Positions 1-6,978 of a stretch of DNA of 10,084 bases are shown piece after piece. The position numbers and the translations under genes were made by a program. The notes beneath the pieces were generated by a model, which worked only from the letters and a program-made list of their open reading frames with translations, had not been told where the DNA came from and did not search any database. Positions within the stretch are counted from its first letter, which is position 1. Each line of letters opens with the position of its first letter. The stretch is from Alphaproteobacteria bacterium (GTDB lineage: Bacteria > Pseudomonadota > Alphaproteobacteria > Rs-D84 > NBLK01): assembly GCA_016936785.1 (NCBI GenBank), contig JAFGXE010000070.1:1-10084 (forward strand). The letters run 5' to 3'.

Positions 1-365
1 AGATCATCCATTTCATAAATCGTATAGAAATGTTGGATGAGATAATAGCGCCTTTCAAAACCTGAAACTTTTCGACGCAACTCTTGTAAGTCAAGGGTAG
101 GTGAAGATTGAATATACTCGTTATAATCTGCACCAAGAAAATTTACAACAAGAGGTTCCTTTATTAGGAGTTCCGTATATTTAGCCCGCTCTTGTGGTGT
201 AAGTTCGCTATTTACACGGTAATACCACTGATCGTATCCTTCATCTTTCTTTTTAGGATGAGATGTATTTGTCGCGACAAGTCCTCTAAGATATTCAAAA
301 GTTTTAGGCCGGAGTCCTGTTAAGCTAAATTTCTCAATAAATTGAATCGTATTTTGATCAGCCAT
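1..365 (-). CDS. Unrecognised soluble protein, N-terminal part (runs off left edge)
   Basis: On the minus strand an uninterrupted frame starts at ATG (365-363) and stays open for 121 codons to the window edge, so the 3' end is missing. The product starts MADQNTIQFIEKFSLTGLRP and is charged and aromatic-rich. Later segments include YDQWYYRV, ELTPQERAKYTELLIKEP and GFERRYYLIQHFYTIYE. It has no signal peptide and no membrane helix, so it is probably cytoplasmic. I do not recognise a family. The codons look normal and there is no internal stop over 365 bases, which supports a real gene. The ribosome-binding site is weak (GAAAGAA roughly 8-14 bases upstream). It is divergent from the secretion operon and shares its short promoter region, so the two could be co-regulated or mutually exclusive. 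Function unknown. Confidence 0.72.
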   Translation of the reverse strand, partial: MADQNTIQFIEKFSLTGLRPKTFEYLRGLVATNTSHPKKKDEGYDQWYYRVNSELTPQERAKYTELLIKEPLVVNFLGADYNEYIQSSPTLDLQELRRKVSGFERRYYLIQHFYTIYEMDD

Positions 366-393
366 GGGTTTATTCTTTCAATTTTATCTCGTT

Positions 394-405
394 TAGTATA
401 TACTA
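394..405. promoter_or_regulatory. Divergent promoter candidate in a 12-bp palindrome
   Basis: The intergenic stretch between the two divergent genes contains the perfect palindrome TAGTATATACTA. Because of the symmetry it holds a -10-like TATACT on the plus strand (399-404) and the same hexamer on the minus strand (400-395). Possible -35 elements at about 17 bp are weak on both sides (TTTCAA at 376-381 plus, TTTTCT at 423-418 minus). Transcription starting about 7 bases downstream of each would leave short leaders of roughly 20-30 nt to each start codon. A second plus-strand -10-like hexamer, TATGAT, lies at 408-413. The palindrome could equally be an operator. Inference from sequence only. 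Confidence 0.35.
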
Positions 406-439
406 TATATGATAGGAAGAAAAGAGTAACTTGTCAAGC

Positions 440-667
440 ATGATCCGACTTTATTTTATTTTTGGCATTTGTCTGAGTATTGCTCTCATTGCAGGGCGTT
501 TTCTTGGCGTCTATAAATTTGCACTCATTATAACTTCTATCACCCTGATTCTAATAACATTTATATATGCAATATCTAAAATCGGACACCCGAACTGGCG
601 CGAGATTATGATACATTTTATCCCTTGGAAAAAGGACACTGGAAAAAGCAAAAGGCGCCAAAAATGA
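440..667 (+). CDS. Small two-helix inner-membrane protein, first gene of the T4SS operon
   Basis: The 75-aa product has two hydrophobic helices close together (about residues 2-20 and 25-48), then a segment with GHPNWREI and a strongly basic tail ending GKSKRRQK. I do not recognise a family. VirB2 and VirB3 are also small membrane proteins and VirB3 can sit near VirB6, but no diagnostic motif of either is visible. The stop overlaps the start of the next gene as ATGA (664-667), so translation is probably coupled and the gene belongs to the operon. Start choice is uncertain. ATG at 440 is taken; an in-frame TTG at 431 would add three residues and lies better with respect to the purine-rich stretch at 414-426. 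It could be a pilin-like, accessory or assembly subunit of the secretion system. Confidence 0.6.
   Translation: MIRLYFIFGICLSIALIAGRFLGVYKFALIITSITLILITFIYAISKIGHPNWREIMIHFIPWKKDTGKSKRRQK
652..655 (+). promoter_or_regulatory. Ribosome-binding site deciding the start of VirB6-like protein 1
   Basis: AAGG lies 8 bases before ATG 664. An upstream in-frame ATG at 625 has no such site, would lie inside the preceding gene by 43 bases, and would add 13 charged residues ahead of the signal sequence. The 664 start therefore fits better, and it reproduces the 4-base ATGA overlap seen at other junctions of the operon. Confidence 0.5.
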
Positions 668-1962
668 GACTTTTTTTTCTCTTTTTTGTCGGATTTGTCT
701 CTTTTTTCTCTTGGGGTGCCGATGCATCGCTCATGACGCTCCCTTACACACTCCTTCAAGCTGCTGCGGGAGACAGCGTCGTCGCCCTTTCTTATGCATC
801 AAATGCCCTCTGCTGGTCTTGCCCTTACGTTCTTCAACTCTTGGATATGTTTTCTTTTGTTTCTTTGAGCGTTTTTGAACATATGGGACAAGCCATGGTA
901 AAATTGATGGGTGCAGTTTTTGTGCTTTGGATTGCCTACAAAGTGGCAGCGAGCTTTTTTGGTCTCAGTGTTTTAGATGAAAGCTTTTTGAGTAAAAGCC
1001 TCCTCCCGAAATTTTTTGCCATGATTATTGTTGTTCCTTTGCTTTATGCACCAACACCAAAACTTATTTTTAATTATATTGTTGAACCCATTGTTGATCT
1101 TGGCGCTGCCTATGGGAAAAAAGCAATGACACTTGTTTCCGGAAAAGACATGACGGGCGTTTGTCTTTTTCAATATGCTGGCTCAGAATACACAAAAACA
1201 ACAGAAGGTGCTTTTTCGCCCTCTTTCCGTCAAACTTTGACGTGCCTCATTTCTCAAAATCACCAAATTAATGCATTGGGAATTGCACTTGGGACAACTC
1301 TTTTCATGGAAGCGACTGCCTTTAAAAACTCGTGGCTTCTTGGTCTCTTACCAAATTTCGGGATGCTTTTAGCTGGACTCATTATTGCTCTTGGTTATTT
1401 TGCAGCGCTTGTCGCTTTTCCATTTTTTGTTGTTGAAGCCCTTTTTAACATCGGCTTTGTTCTTGCTTTCCTCCCTTTCCTTCTTTTTTCTTTTGTTGCC
1501 TCACGGGGTCAAGAGAAAATTCCTTTTTTTGGAGACGCTTTTGGAACAGCCTTCGGTATGCTCAAAACGGCTTCTCTTCAACTCATGTTTCTCCCTTTTT
1601 TCCTGAGTATTTCTCATTTGATTTTTCAAACGATGTTGGACTCAGAAATGATGGGATATCAAAATCTGATTAAACCGATTCAAGAAGGCGATATTGATGC
1701 CATCACATCCATGCTTCAATTTGGATCTAAAGAAATGCTTATGCTAGCATTTTTTGCTTTCCTAAGTTTTAAACTTATTGCTAGTGCTAAAACCGTTGCA
1801 GGCTGGTTCAGTGCAGGATATTCTGAAAATCTCTATGAATATGCGTATGGCAATTTCAAAAAAGGCACTCAATGGTTGCGTAAGAAAGGGGCTGAAAAAG
1901 GAAACAAAATTTTTGAAAAAACAAAACTCGGTAAAATGTTTAAAGAATCAGAAAAAAAATGA
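664..1962 (+). CDS. VirB6/TrbL-like T4SS inner-membrane protein 1
   Basis: This 432-aa polytopic protein probably belongs to the inner-membrane base of a T4SS translocation channel. An N-terminal signal sequence (residues 1-21, ending SWGADA) is followed by a short periplasmic stretch with CWSCP (C50, C53). Next come a membrane helix (about 82-100), a second (116-131), the segment EPIVDLGAAYG (141-151), and a periplasmic loop with C167 and C194. Further helices lie at about 232-258, 262-282 (core FVLAFLPFLL), 305-325 and 357-377, and the cytoplasmic tail is Lys-rich, ending EKK. The LPF core with flanking helices is what I associate with Rickettsiales-type VirB6. GDIDAI (342-347) before the last helix recurs as GDLDAV in protein 2. 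The start is set at 664 from the ATGA overlap, the ribosome-binding site and the signal sequence. Family call is good; the exact subunit name is not assignable. Confidence 0.85.
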   Translation: MRLFFLFFVGFVSFFSWGADASLMTLPYTLLQAAAGDSVVALSYASNALCWSCPYVLQLLDMFSFVSLSVFEHMGQAMVKLMGAVFVLWIAYKVAASFFGLSVLDESFLSKSLLPKFFAMIIVVPLLYAPTPKLIFNYIVEPIVDLGAAYGKKAMTLVSGKDMTGVCLFQYAGSEYTKTTEGAFSPSFRQTLTCLISQNHQINALGIALGTTLFMEATAFKNSWLLGLLPNFGMLLAGLIIALGYFAALVAFPFFVVEALFNIGFVLAFLPFLLFSFVASRGQEKIPFFGDAFGTAFGMLKTASLQLMFLPFFLSISHLIFQTMLDSEMMGYQNLIKPIQEGDIDAITSMLQFGSKEMLMLAFFAFLSFKLIASAKTVAGWFSAGYSENLYEYAYGNFKKGTQWLRKKGAEKGNKIFEKTKLGKMFKESEKK

Positions 1963-3836
1963 TGCGCAAACTCTTCCTTTTATTTTTTGCTCTTCTCATT
2001 CCTTTCGTTGCAAAGGCGTCCTGCCCTGAAAAACACCTTGCTCTTTATGGGATTGAAAAAACAGATTACGATTTAATCCGTGAACAAGAAAGTGGCAGTT
2101 CTTACTTCTGTTGGGAAATAGCTTATCTCATTCAAAGTAATCAAAAATCAATGCGCTTCAAAGATTACAAAAAACATCTTGAGAATGAAGTCAATCTTGT
2201 TCTTCCAGGATACTCTCATGATTTGTCTAAATTGCGTTCTCTCGGCACACCATACGACTTTCAGAAACTTGCGATTTTAAAACGTGAATACAAAATTACC
2301 GAGAATGATTTCGACGCTGTTTTGCAAGAAGGCGGCAAAAAGATTCTAAAGTTTTATCCAATTTCTTACAATGATTCTTACGGGACACTCGTGAAACAAA
2401 ACACGGTTAGTATTTCTCCTCAAATGTGTCTTTCTTCCTCAGACTATAATACGCTGTCGAGTGCTTATCCAAAGTTGTCTCGCCCTCTTATTTGGGAGCC
2501 TGGAAGCGGGCAACTTTCAAATATTTTTGGGACATCACTTGCTGAAATCTCTGATATAAAAGATGGCAAAGCAACTTTTTCTGTCGGAGACAAAAAAACA
2601 TCCCTCAAATGGAACGCGACCTGTGGACGTGTCGATTTCCAAAACGATTGGACAGAAGAATTTAACAGTATCACAACTGTACTTACGATGAGTATGTTTC
2701 AATACGTCAATGAATTTGTCATGAGAACGTTTGATGAATTTGCTGACCTTGGTAAAAATCTTGTTTGGCTATTTATTACGCTCTGGATTCTTTTTTACGT
2801 TTTTAAAAATCTTTGGTCTATGAAAGAAATAATGAGTCTTTCCACGTTCCTTTCAGACTTTTGGAAAACGATGGCTTTCGCCTCGCTTTATGTTATTGTT
2901 CTTGTCGGCTGGACACCCAAAGAGCTTGTTGATACATTCCTCCTGCCTGTTTTAGAACTTGGAACATTCTATGGAAAAATGCTTTTCGAAGCGGTGTTCG
3001 GCTATGCTCTCCCCACAGCAGATTCAAGTGAAATTCTCGCACAGCTTGGTGGTTCGTCTAACTTTGTTTCTGGGTTAGTCCCTCCTGTGTTTGACTTTTT
3101 GAATGCTTTTACACAAACCATCATTACGCCTATTTTGATTGGAGAGTCCCTTATCTCTTATGGTTTTTCAGTCGTTTCAGTTTCAACGATTTTTATTGGT
3201 CTCGGCATGTTCATTCTTTTTGCTTGGGTGTGGTATAAACTTTTTATGATCCTCTTTATCGCCCTTCTTGACCTGATGATAGTTATGATGCTCTTTCCCC
3301 TTCTCTCTTTCGCACTTGTCTTTCCGGCAACACGTGAAAAAGCAAAAAGCACGCTAATTAACAAAACCGTCCAAATCGCATCAACTTTTGCATTCTTGCC
3401 ATTCATCCTTGTTTTCAATTCTCGTCTGACTGTTGCTTTTCTTGCTCAATCTGACCCAGAAACAGGGAATCAAGTTTCAAAACTTCTTGAAATGGGAGAC
3501 CTTGATGCCGTTGCTCGTGCATTCGATCTTAGTTTTTCAATGGTCTTTGAAAGCTTTTTTATTGGCCTCCTCATTATTCATATCACCTCAAAAGCAAAAG
3601 AACTTCTGAAGACCTTTGGTACGGTTGGAACGGCAAATGAATTCAAACCTGTTTATGACAAATATAATAAAACATGGGAACAAACAAAGAAAGATGTCAA
3701 AGAAACAAAAGCTTATAAAAATTGGCAAAAAAGAAAAGAACGCAGAAGAACCCAGAAAGAATTTGCTGGAAAAACAGCAGATGAGAAGCGCGCAAAATTT
3801 GCAAGCTCCCGCGCAAAATCCAGAGGGAAGAAATGA
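1959..3836 (+). CDS. VirB6/TrbL-like T4SS protein 2 with N-terminal periplasmic domain
   Basis: This 625-aa protein is the longest of the five. A signal peptide (1-20, FVAKA before SCPEK) is followed by a hydrophilic periplasmic domain to about residue 240 with C51, C157 and C222. This domain is shared with protein 3: FKDYKK near residue 67, CLSSSDY at 157-163, and KDGKATFSVG (201-210) followed by W218 and C222. The VirB6 core then follows: helices near 266-285 and 303-318, PVLELGTFYG (330-339), helices at about 402-455 including MMLFPLLSF and PATREKA (456-462), GDLDAV (513-518), a last helix at 528-543, and a very basic tail (KRKERRRTQK) ending GKK. The P-A-T-R-E-K element after the core resembles Rickettsiales VirB6 proteins. 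It lacks both the CWxC motif and the loop cysteine pair of its neighbours. The start overlaps the previous stop (ATGA), no clear ribosome-binding site is visible, and an adjacent in-frame ATG (1962) is an alternative. Confidence 0.85.
   Translation: MMRKLFLLFFALLIPFVAKASCPEKHLALYGIEKTDYDLIREQESGSSYFCWEIAYLIQSNQKSMRFKDYKKHLENEVNLVLPGYSHDLSKLRSLGTPYDFQKLAILKREYKITENDFDAVLQEGGKKILKFYPISYNDSYGTLVKQNTVSISPQMCLSSSDYNTLSSAYPKLSRPLIWEPGSGQLSNIFGTSLAEISDIKDGKATFSVGDKKTSLKWNATCGRVDFQNDWTEEFNSITTVLTMSMFQYVNEFVMRTFDEFADLGKNLVWLFITLWILFYVFKNLWSMKEIMSLSTFLSDFWKTMAFASLYVIVLVGWTPKELVDTFLLPVLELGTFYGKMLFEAVFGYALPTADSSEILAQLGGSSNFVSGLVPPVFDFLNAFTQTIITPILIGESLISYGFSVVSVSTIFIGLGMFILFAWVWYKLFMILFIALLDLMIVMMLFPLLSFALVFPATREKAKSTLINKTVQIASTFAFLPFILVFNSRLTVAFLAQSDPETGNQVSKLLEMGDLDAVARAFDLSFSMVFESFFIGLLIIHITSKAKELLKTFGTVGTANEFKPVYDKYNKTWEQTKKDVKETKAYKNWQKRKERRRTQKEFAGKTADEKRAKFASSRAKSRGKK
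3823..3827 (+). promoter_or_regulatory. Strong ribosome-binding site for VirB6-like protein 3
   Basis: GAGGG sits 5 bases before ATG 3833, inside the last codons of protein 2. It supports the 3833 start and independent initiation in addition to coupling through the ATGA overlap. Confidence 0.6.
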
Positions 3837-5581
3837 GAATTTATAAATACATTTTATTTTTAGTTTTCTTTCTCACAGCTTCTCAAAGCTTTGCAATTTG
3901 TAAAGATCCTGTGCGTTCTTTGTTGGGACTTTTGCCTGAGGAGGTAGGGCGTGTCACATCTGAATTTAATTGCACCGATATTCTTTACCTCCGTAAAAAA
4001 GGTTTTACGGGGATCTCTTTCAGTGAATATAAAAAACTTTTCCCTGAAGGCGCGGATTTTTCTGATCTTATCAAAAATGGTTTTACACCTGATAAAGCTT
4101 CTCTCGTCACAGCAGGTATATCCAATCTTTTTGATTCCCTTAAAAAAGAATATCAAGAAATGCATTCGGTTGTATTTAAAAATAACAAATTCAAAGCAGA
4201 TAATGGAAATGGTCTCTCTTGTTCTTCTGCCGACTTTAGCAACCTGAGTACACTCCCTGAAACAATGCGTCCGGCTTACTTTTCTGGCAACCAGATTTTC
4301 AACGCTTTTAAAGAACAGATTGGCCAGATTACACCTCTTAAAGATGGAAAGGCACTCTTTAAAATGGGACTAACAGAAAAAGAAATTCCTTGGGAAAATG
4401 AATGCTATCAACGCGACACGATGGCTTCTGTTGTGAATGCATTGACTTCATGTTGGCTTTGCCCTGTTTACGATTTCTTTTTCAAAGCAGTTTCTCAGAT
4501 TTCTTATCTCGTTTGGCATACGATGAAAAAACCACTTCTTATTTTAATTGGTATTCTTTTCCCTCTTATGCTTCTTTTCCGCATCCTCTTTCACTTCATC
4601 GATTTCGAGGAAGAAGAAAAAGGATATATTAAAAACAAAATTCTCCCCCGTCTTCTTGCTGTTTCAGCGGTCACACTCATTATTCTCCCGGACGCGAGTT
4701 ATGATATTATTGCCGCGTTTATTCAACTCATCCTAGAACCGATTGCAAACTTTATGACCTATCTTTCGAGCACGTTTTTGCCGAATCAAACCTGTGATTA
4801 CATGCCTCTTTCTTTTGATTCAAGTGAATACCTTTTCTCTGCAACTATCAAAAATGATCTTCTGTGTATTGTTGAAAAACTTCTGGGTGTGTTTATGGAC
4901 TATGTTGTGATTTCAGCCGTCGTTATTCTCAAATCCTTTGGTATTCTTATTTCTTGGGATACGATCAACGTTTTTAATCCAATAGGGCAAGCTCAAGTGC
5001 TGTTAACTTTTCTTTTTACATTCTTACTTGGCGTCGGACTTATTCTTTCCTTTTTGAAACAAATGTTTCAGGTGCTCTTTTACATGATTGACCCCATTTT
5101 CAATATGGGCATGGTTTTCTTGTTCCTCCCTTTTGTGCTTTTACAATGGGTGCTTGGCGATGACCTCAAAGTGACAACAAAAACATTCACACAACTTTTC
5201 CAAGCGATTATAAATGGCTTTTTCATCATGGCCTTTACCTCACTCATGGTGGCGTTTTCCGGTGGAATACTATTAGGTCTTCTCACAAGCTCAGAACATT
5301 TCTCGGCCTTGAAAGATGCCCTCGCCTCAGGAAATTTTGGAGATATTTGGTCTGCTGTTGATCTTGAAAGCGCCGCCCCTTTACGAATTATTGTTGGCAT
5401 CATGATTGTCGATAAATTGATGGGGAACATTCCAAATTACGCCAGTGACTATCTCGGTATTGAAATAAGTGATAAAGTCTCCAACACATTGCGCACTTCT
5501 TTTAATGAGACTTATGTTAATGGACGTAAACACCTCACTGATTTCAGAGAAAAAATTAAAGCGATTGGAGGGAAAAAATAA
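3833..5581 (+). CDS. VirB6/TrbL-like T4SS protein 3 with N-terminal periplasmic domain
   Basis: This 582-aa protein has a signal peptide (1-21, TASQSFA before ICKD) and a periplasmic domain (about 22-200) homologous to that of protein 2. Shared features are C47 followed by DILYL, FSEYKK (63-68), SCSSADF (129-135), KDGKALFKMG (170-179), and W187 with C191. It contains two short similar elements, LRKKGFT (53-59) and LIKNGFT (79-85), that look like a degenerate helical repeat. CWLCP follows at 207-211. Membrane helices lie at about 233-256, 272-288, 352-375, 387-408, 411-440 (core VFLFLPFVLL, preceded by FYMIDPIFNMG), 455-484 and 515-530. The loop cysteines are C321 and C345. The tail is basic and ends GGKK. 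The MID-x-x-FN-x-G then LPF arrangement is the clearest VirB6 signature in the set. It overlaps genes 2 (ATGA) and 4 (TAATG). Confidence 0.86.
   Translation: MRIYKYILFLVFFLTASQSFAICKDPVRSLLGLLPEEVGRVTSEFNCTDILYLRKKGFTGISFSEYKKLFPEGADFSDLIKNGFTPDKASLVTAGISNLFDSLKKEYQEMHSVVFKNNKFKADNGNGLSCSSADFSNLSTLPETMRPAYFSGNQIFNAFKEQIGQITPLKDGKALFKMGLTEKEIPWENECYQRDTMASVVNALTSCWLCPVYDFFFKAVSQISYLVWHTMKKPLLILIGILFPLMLLFRILFHFIDFEEEEKGYIKNKILPRLLAVSAVTLIILPDASYDIIAAFIQLILEPIANFMTYLSSTFLPNQTCDYMPLSFDSSEYLFSATIKNDLLCIVEKLLGVFMDYVVISAVVILKSFGILISWDTINVFNPIGQAQVLLTFLFTFLLGVGLILSFLKQMFQVLFYMIDPIFNMGMVFLFLPFVLLQWVLGDDLKVTTKTFTQLFQAIINGFFIMAFTSLMVAFSGGILLGLLTSSEHFSALKDALASGNFGDIWSAVDLESAAPLRIIVGIMIVDKLMGNIPNYASDYLGIEISDKVSNTLRTSFNETYVNGRKHLTDFREKIKAIGGKK
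5567..5571 (+). promoter_or_regulatory. Ribosome-binding site for VirB6-like protein 4
   Basis: GGAGG lies 9 bases before ATG 5581, within the last codons of protein 3. It supports the 5581 start, where the stop of gene 3 and the start of gene 4 share one base (TAATG). Confidence 0.6.
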
Positions 5582-6978
5582 TGTGGGGCGTCGTTATCCG
5601 ACTTATCATTAAGATTCTTGTTTTCTTTGTTATTCCAGTTGTTCTTGGAATGGTGCTTTCTCCGAAAGGAGATTGGGCTTCTGGTATGAATTTTTCAGAC
5701 TGGTTCTCTACAACAAGTGGATGCACATTAGGCGCTCCAGGATGTAGTGTTGCAAACCCTGATATTTGTTGGTCCTGTAATCTCCTTGGAAACTTGATCG
5801 ACTTTTTCTCTGATGCCATCACAAAAGCATTCGAGTTCATGTCTTCAGATCTTGTTGTGTTAATTTTACTCGGAACAGCAATCTGGTTTGCATGGTTTAC
5901 ATTCTCTCAACTGGCGAAACAAGAATCCGTTGACTCAACAAGTTATTTTAAAGAAATTTTGAAGCGCATGTTCCGAATCACAGCCATTATATTTCTCCTT
6001 GGAGGCCTTTCTGTTGGCAAAGGAGACACCACACTTTTACAAACTGGTGTGCGGAATATTATCGATCCTGTTTTTGCAATCCATACGCATATCGTTAAGG
6101 AGGTATTTAATTTTCCTGAAGGCACCTGTCCTACGACACCAGAGGGAACGCCAGAAACGGGTGTTATTTCTCACGGTGTGAAAAATTCTATGCTTTGCAC
6201 AACAGGCATCATGAGCATGATGGTTCGAGGTGGTATGCAGTCCGCTGGAAATTTGATTACTTTTGGAAATCTTTCAGGCACCGGGTTTATTACTTCTATT
6301 CTTGGCGCGTTCCTTTATGGTATTTTCCTTCTTTTCCAAATTATGATTCCTTTTATTCTTCTTGATATTTTGATCACCATTATTATTCCGCTCTTTTTCT
6401 TTCCACTTATTTTGACGGGGTATGCTTTTAAAGGATCAGGATATGAAGTTCACCTCAAAGGCGCTTTTGATACGATTATCTCAGCAGGATTTAAAATGGT
6501 TGCTGTCTCTGTTGCCTTTGCATTTATTTACATTTTCTATAGCACAATTGGCGATGCGTATTTCCCTGCTCCTGTCGACCGTTATTCCTATCTCTTTCCA
6601 AACTACCTTGAAAAGAACGAAAATCATGTCCCTTCCGACGTTGAGAAAGAATTTACTTTATGTTATGAAAAAATGAAGGATATGAATCCAAAAGCAGAAC
6701 TTTCTATAACTGAACGCCAGACTCTCAAACAGTGTTATAAAACGATTCCCAACCCAGAAAAAGACACGGGTTGGACACCCCTCCTTCTTCTTTTTGGCTT
6801 GATCCAAATCAGCATGAAACTCTTTAATCGTATTTTTGGCTACATGAAAGATCTCATGGGAGGCAACAGCCTTGATCTCGGCACCGAGATTTATGAACAA
6901 ACAAAAGGGGTTGCAACTGGCGCGCTCAATCTTGCTAAATCTTTTGCAAGCAAAGGAATAGGAGTCATCAAAAAATGA
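5581..6978 (+). CDS. VirB6/TrbL-like T4SS protein 4 with extra C-terminal periplasmic loop
   Basis: This 465-aa polytopic protein starts with an uncleaved-looking hydrophobic anchor (5-26) rather than a typical cleavable signal. A cysteine-rich periplasmic stretch follows (C48, C55, and CWSC at 63-66), then helices at about 89-110 and 129-145. A segment IIDPVFAIHTHI (160-171) aligns with the P-x-x-D-L-G-x-x-Y-G region of its paralogues. The periplasmic loop carries C183 and C206. Helices lie at about 234-257, 258-283 (core PLFFFPLILTGY), 303-320 and 397-415. Between the last two is an insertion unique to this member (about 321-396) with C361 and C385, rich in charged and aromatic residues. 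The tail has LDLGTEIYEQTKG and ends IKK. Its place between four relatives of the same build supports the VirB6 role despite weaker core similarity. Confidence 0.82.
   Translation: MWGVVIRLIIKILVFFVIPVVLGMVLSPKGDWASGMNFSDWFSTTSGCTLGAPGCSVANPDICWSCNLLGNLIDFFSDAITKAFEFMSSDLVVLILLGTAIWFAWFTFSQLAKQESVDSTSYFKEILKRMFRITAIIFLLGGLSVGKGDTTLLQTGVRNIIDPVFAIHTHIVKEVFNFPEGTCPTTPEGTPETGVISHGVKNSMLCTTGIMSMMVRGGMQSAGNLITFGNLSGTGFITSILGAFLYGIFLLFQIMIPFILLDILITIIIPLFFFPLILTGYAFKGSGYEVHLKGAFDTIISAGFKMVAVSVAFAFIYIFYSTIGDAYFPAPVDRYSYLFPNYLEKNENHVPSDVEKEFTLCYEKMKDMNPKAELSITERQTLKQCYKTIPNPEKDTGWTPLLLLFGLIQISMKLFNRIFGYMKDLMGGNSLDLGTEIYEQTKGVATGALNLAKSFASKGIGVIKK
6960..6964 (+). promoter_or_regulatory. Ribosome-binding site for VirB6-like protein 5
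   Basis: AGGAG lies 10 bases before ATG 6975, inside the end of gene 4. It supports the 6975 start at the ATGA overlap. Confidence 0.55.

Noticed and set aside
625..663. Upstream ATG (625) as the start of VirB6-like protein 1
   Set aside because: It would add 13 charged residues ahead of a good signal sequence, has no ribosome-binding site, and overlaps the previous gene by 43 bases. ATG 664 gives the same ATGA overlap as its neighbours and has AAGG in position.
440..667. Naming the small protein VirB3 or VirB2
   Set aside because: Size and position are suggestive, but no diagnostic motif is visible. The cleavable leader of VirB2 and the conserved stretches of VirB3 are absent.
511..759. 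Minus-strand frame of 82 codons spanning the small protein and signal sequence
   Set aside because: It is Lys/Arg-rich translation of the antisense of poly-pyrimidine signal-peptide codons and crosses two well-supported genes.
3860..4165. Minus-strand frame of 101 codons
   Set aside because: It is antisense to the periplasmic domain of protein 3, whose homology with protein 2 fixes the true frame.
5080..5430. Minus-strand frame of 116 codons
   Set aside because: It is antisense within VirB6-like gene 3, has no ribosome-binding site or domain, and gains its length from codon bias of the real gene.
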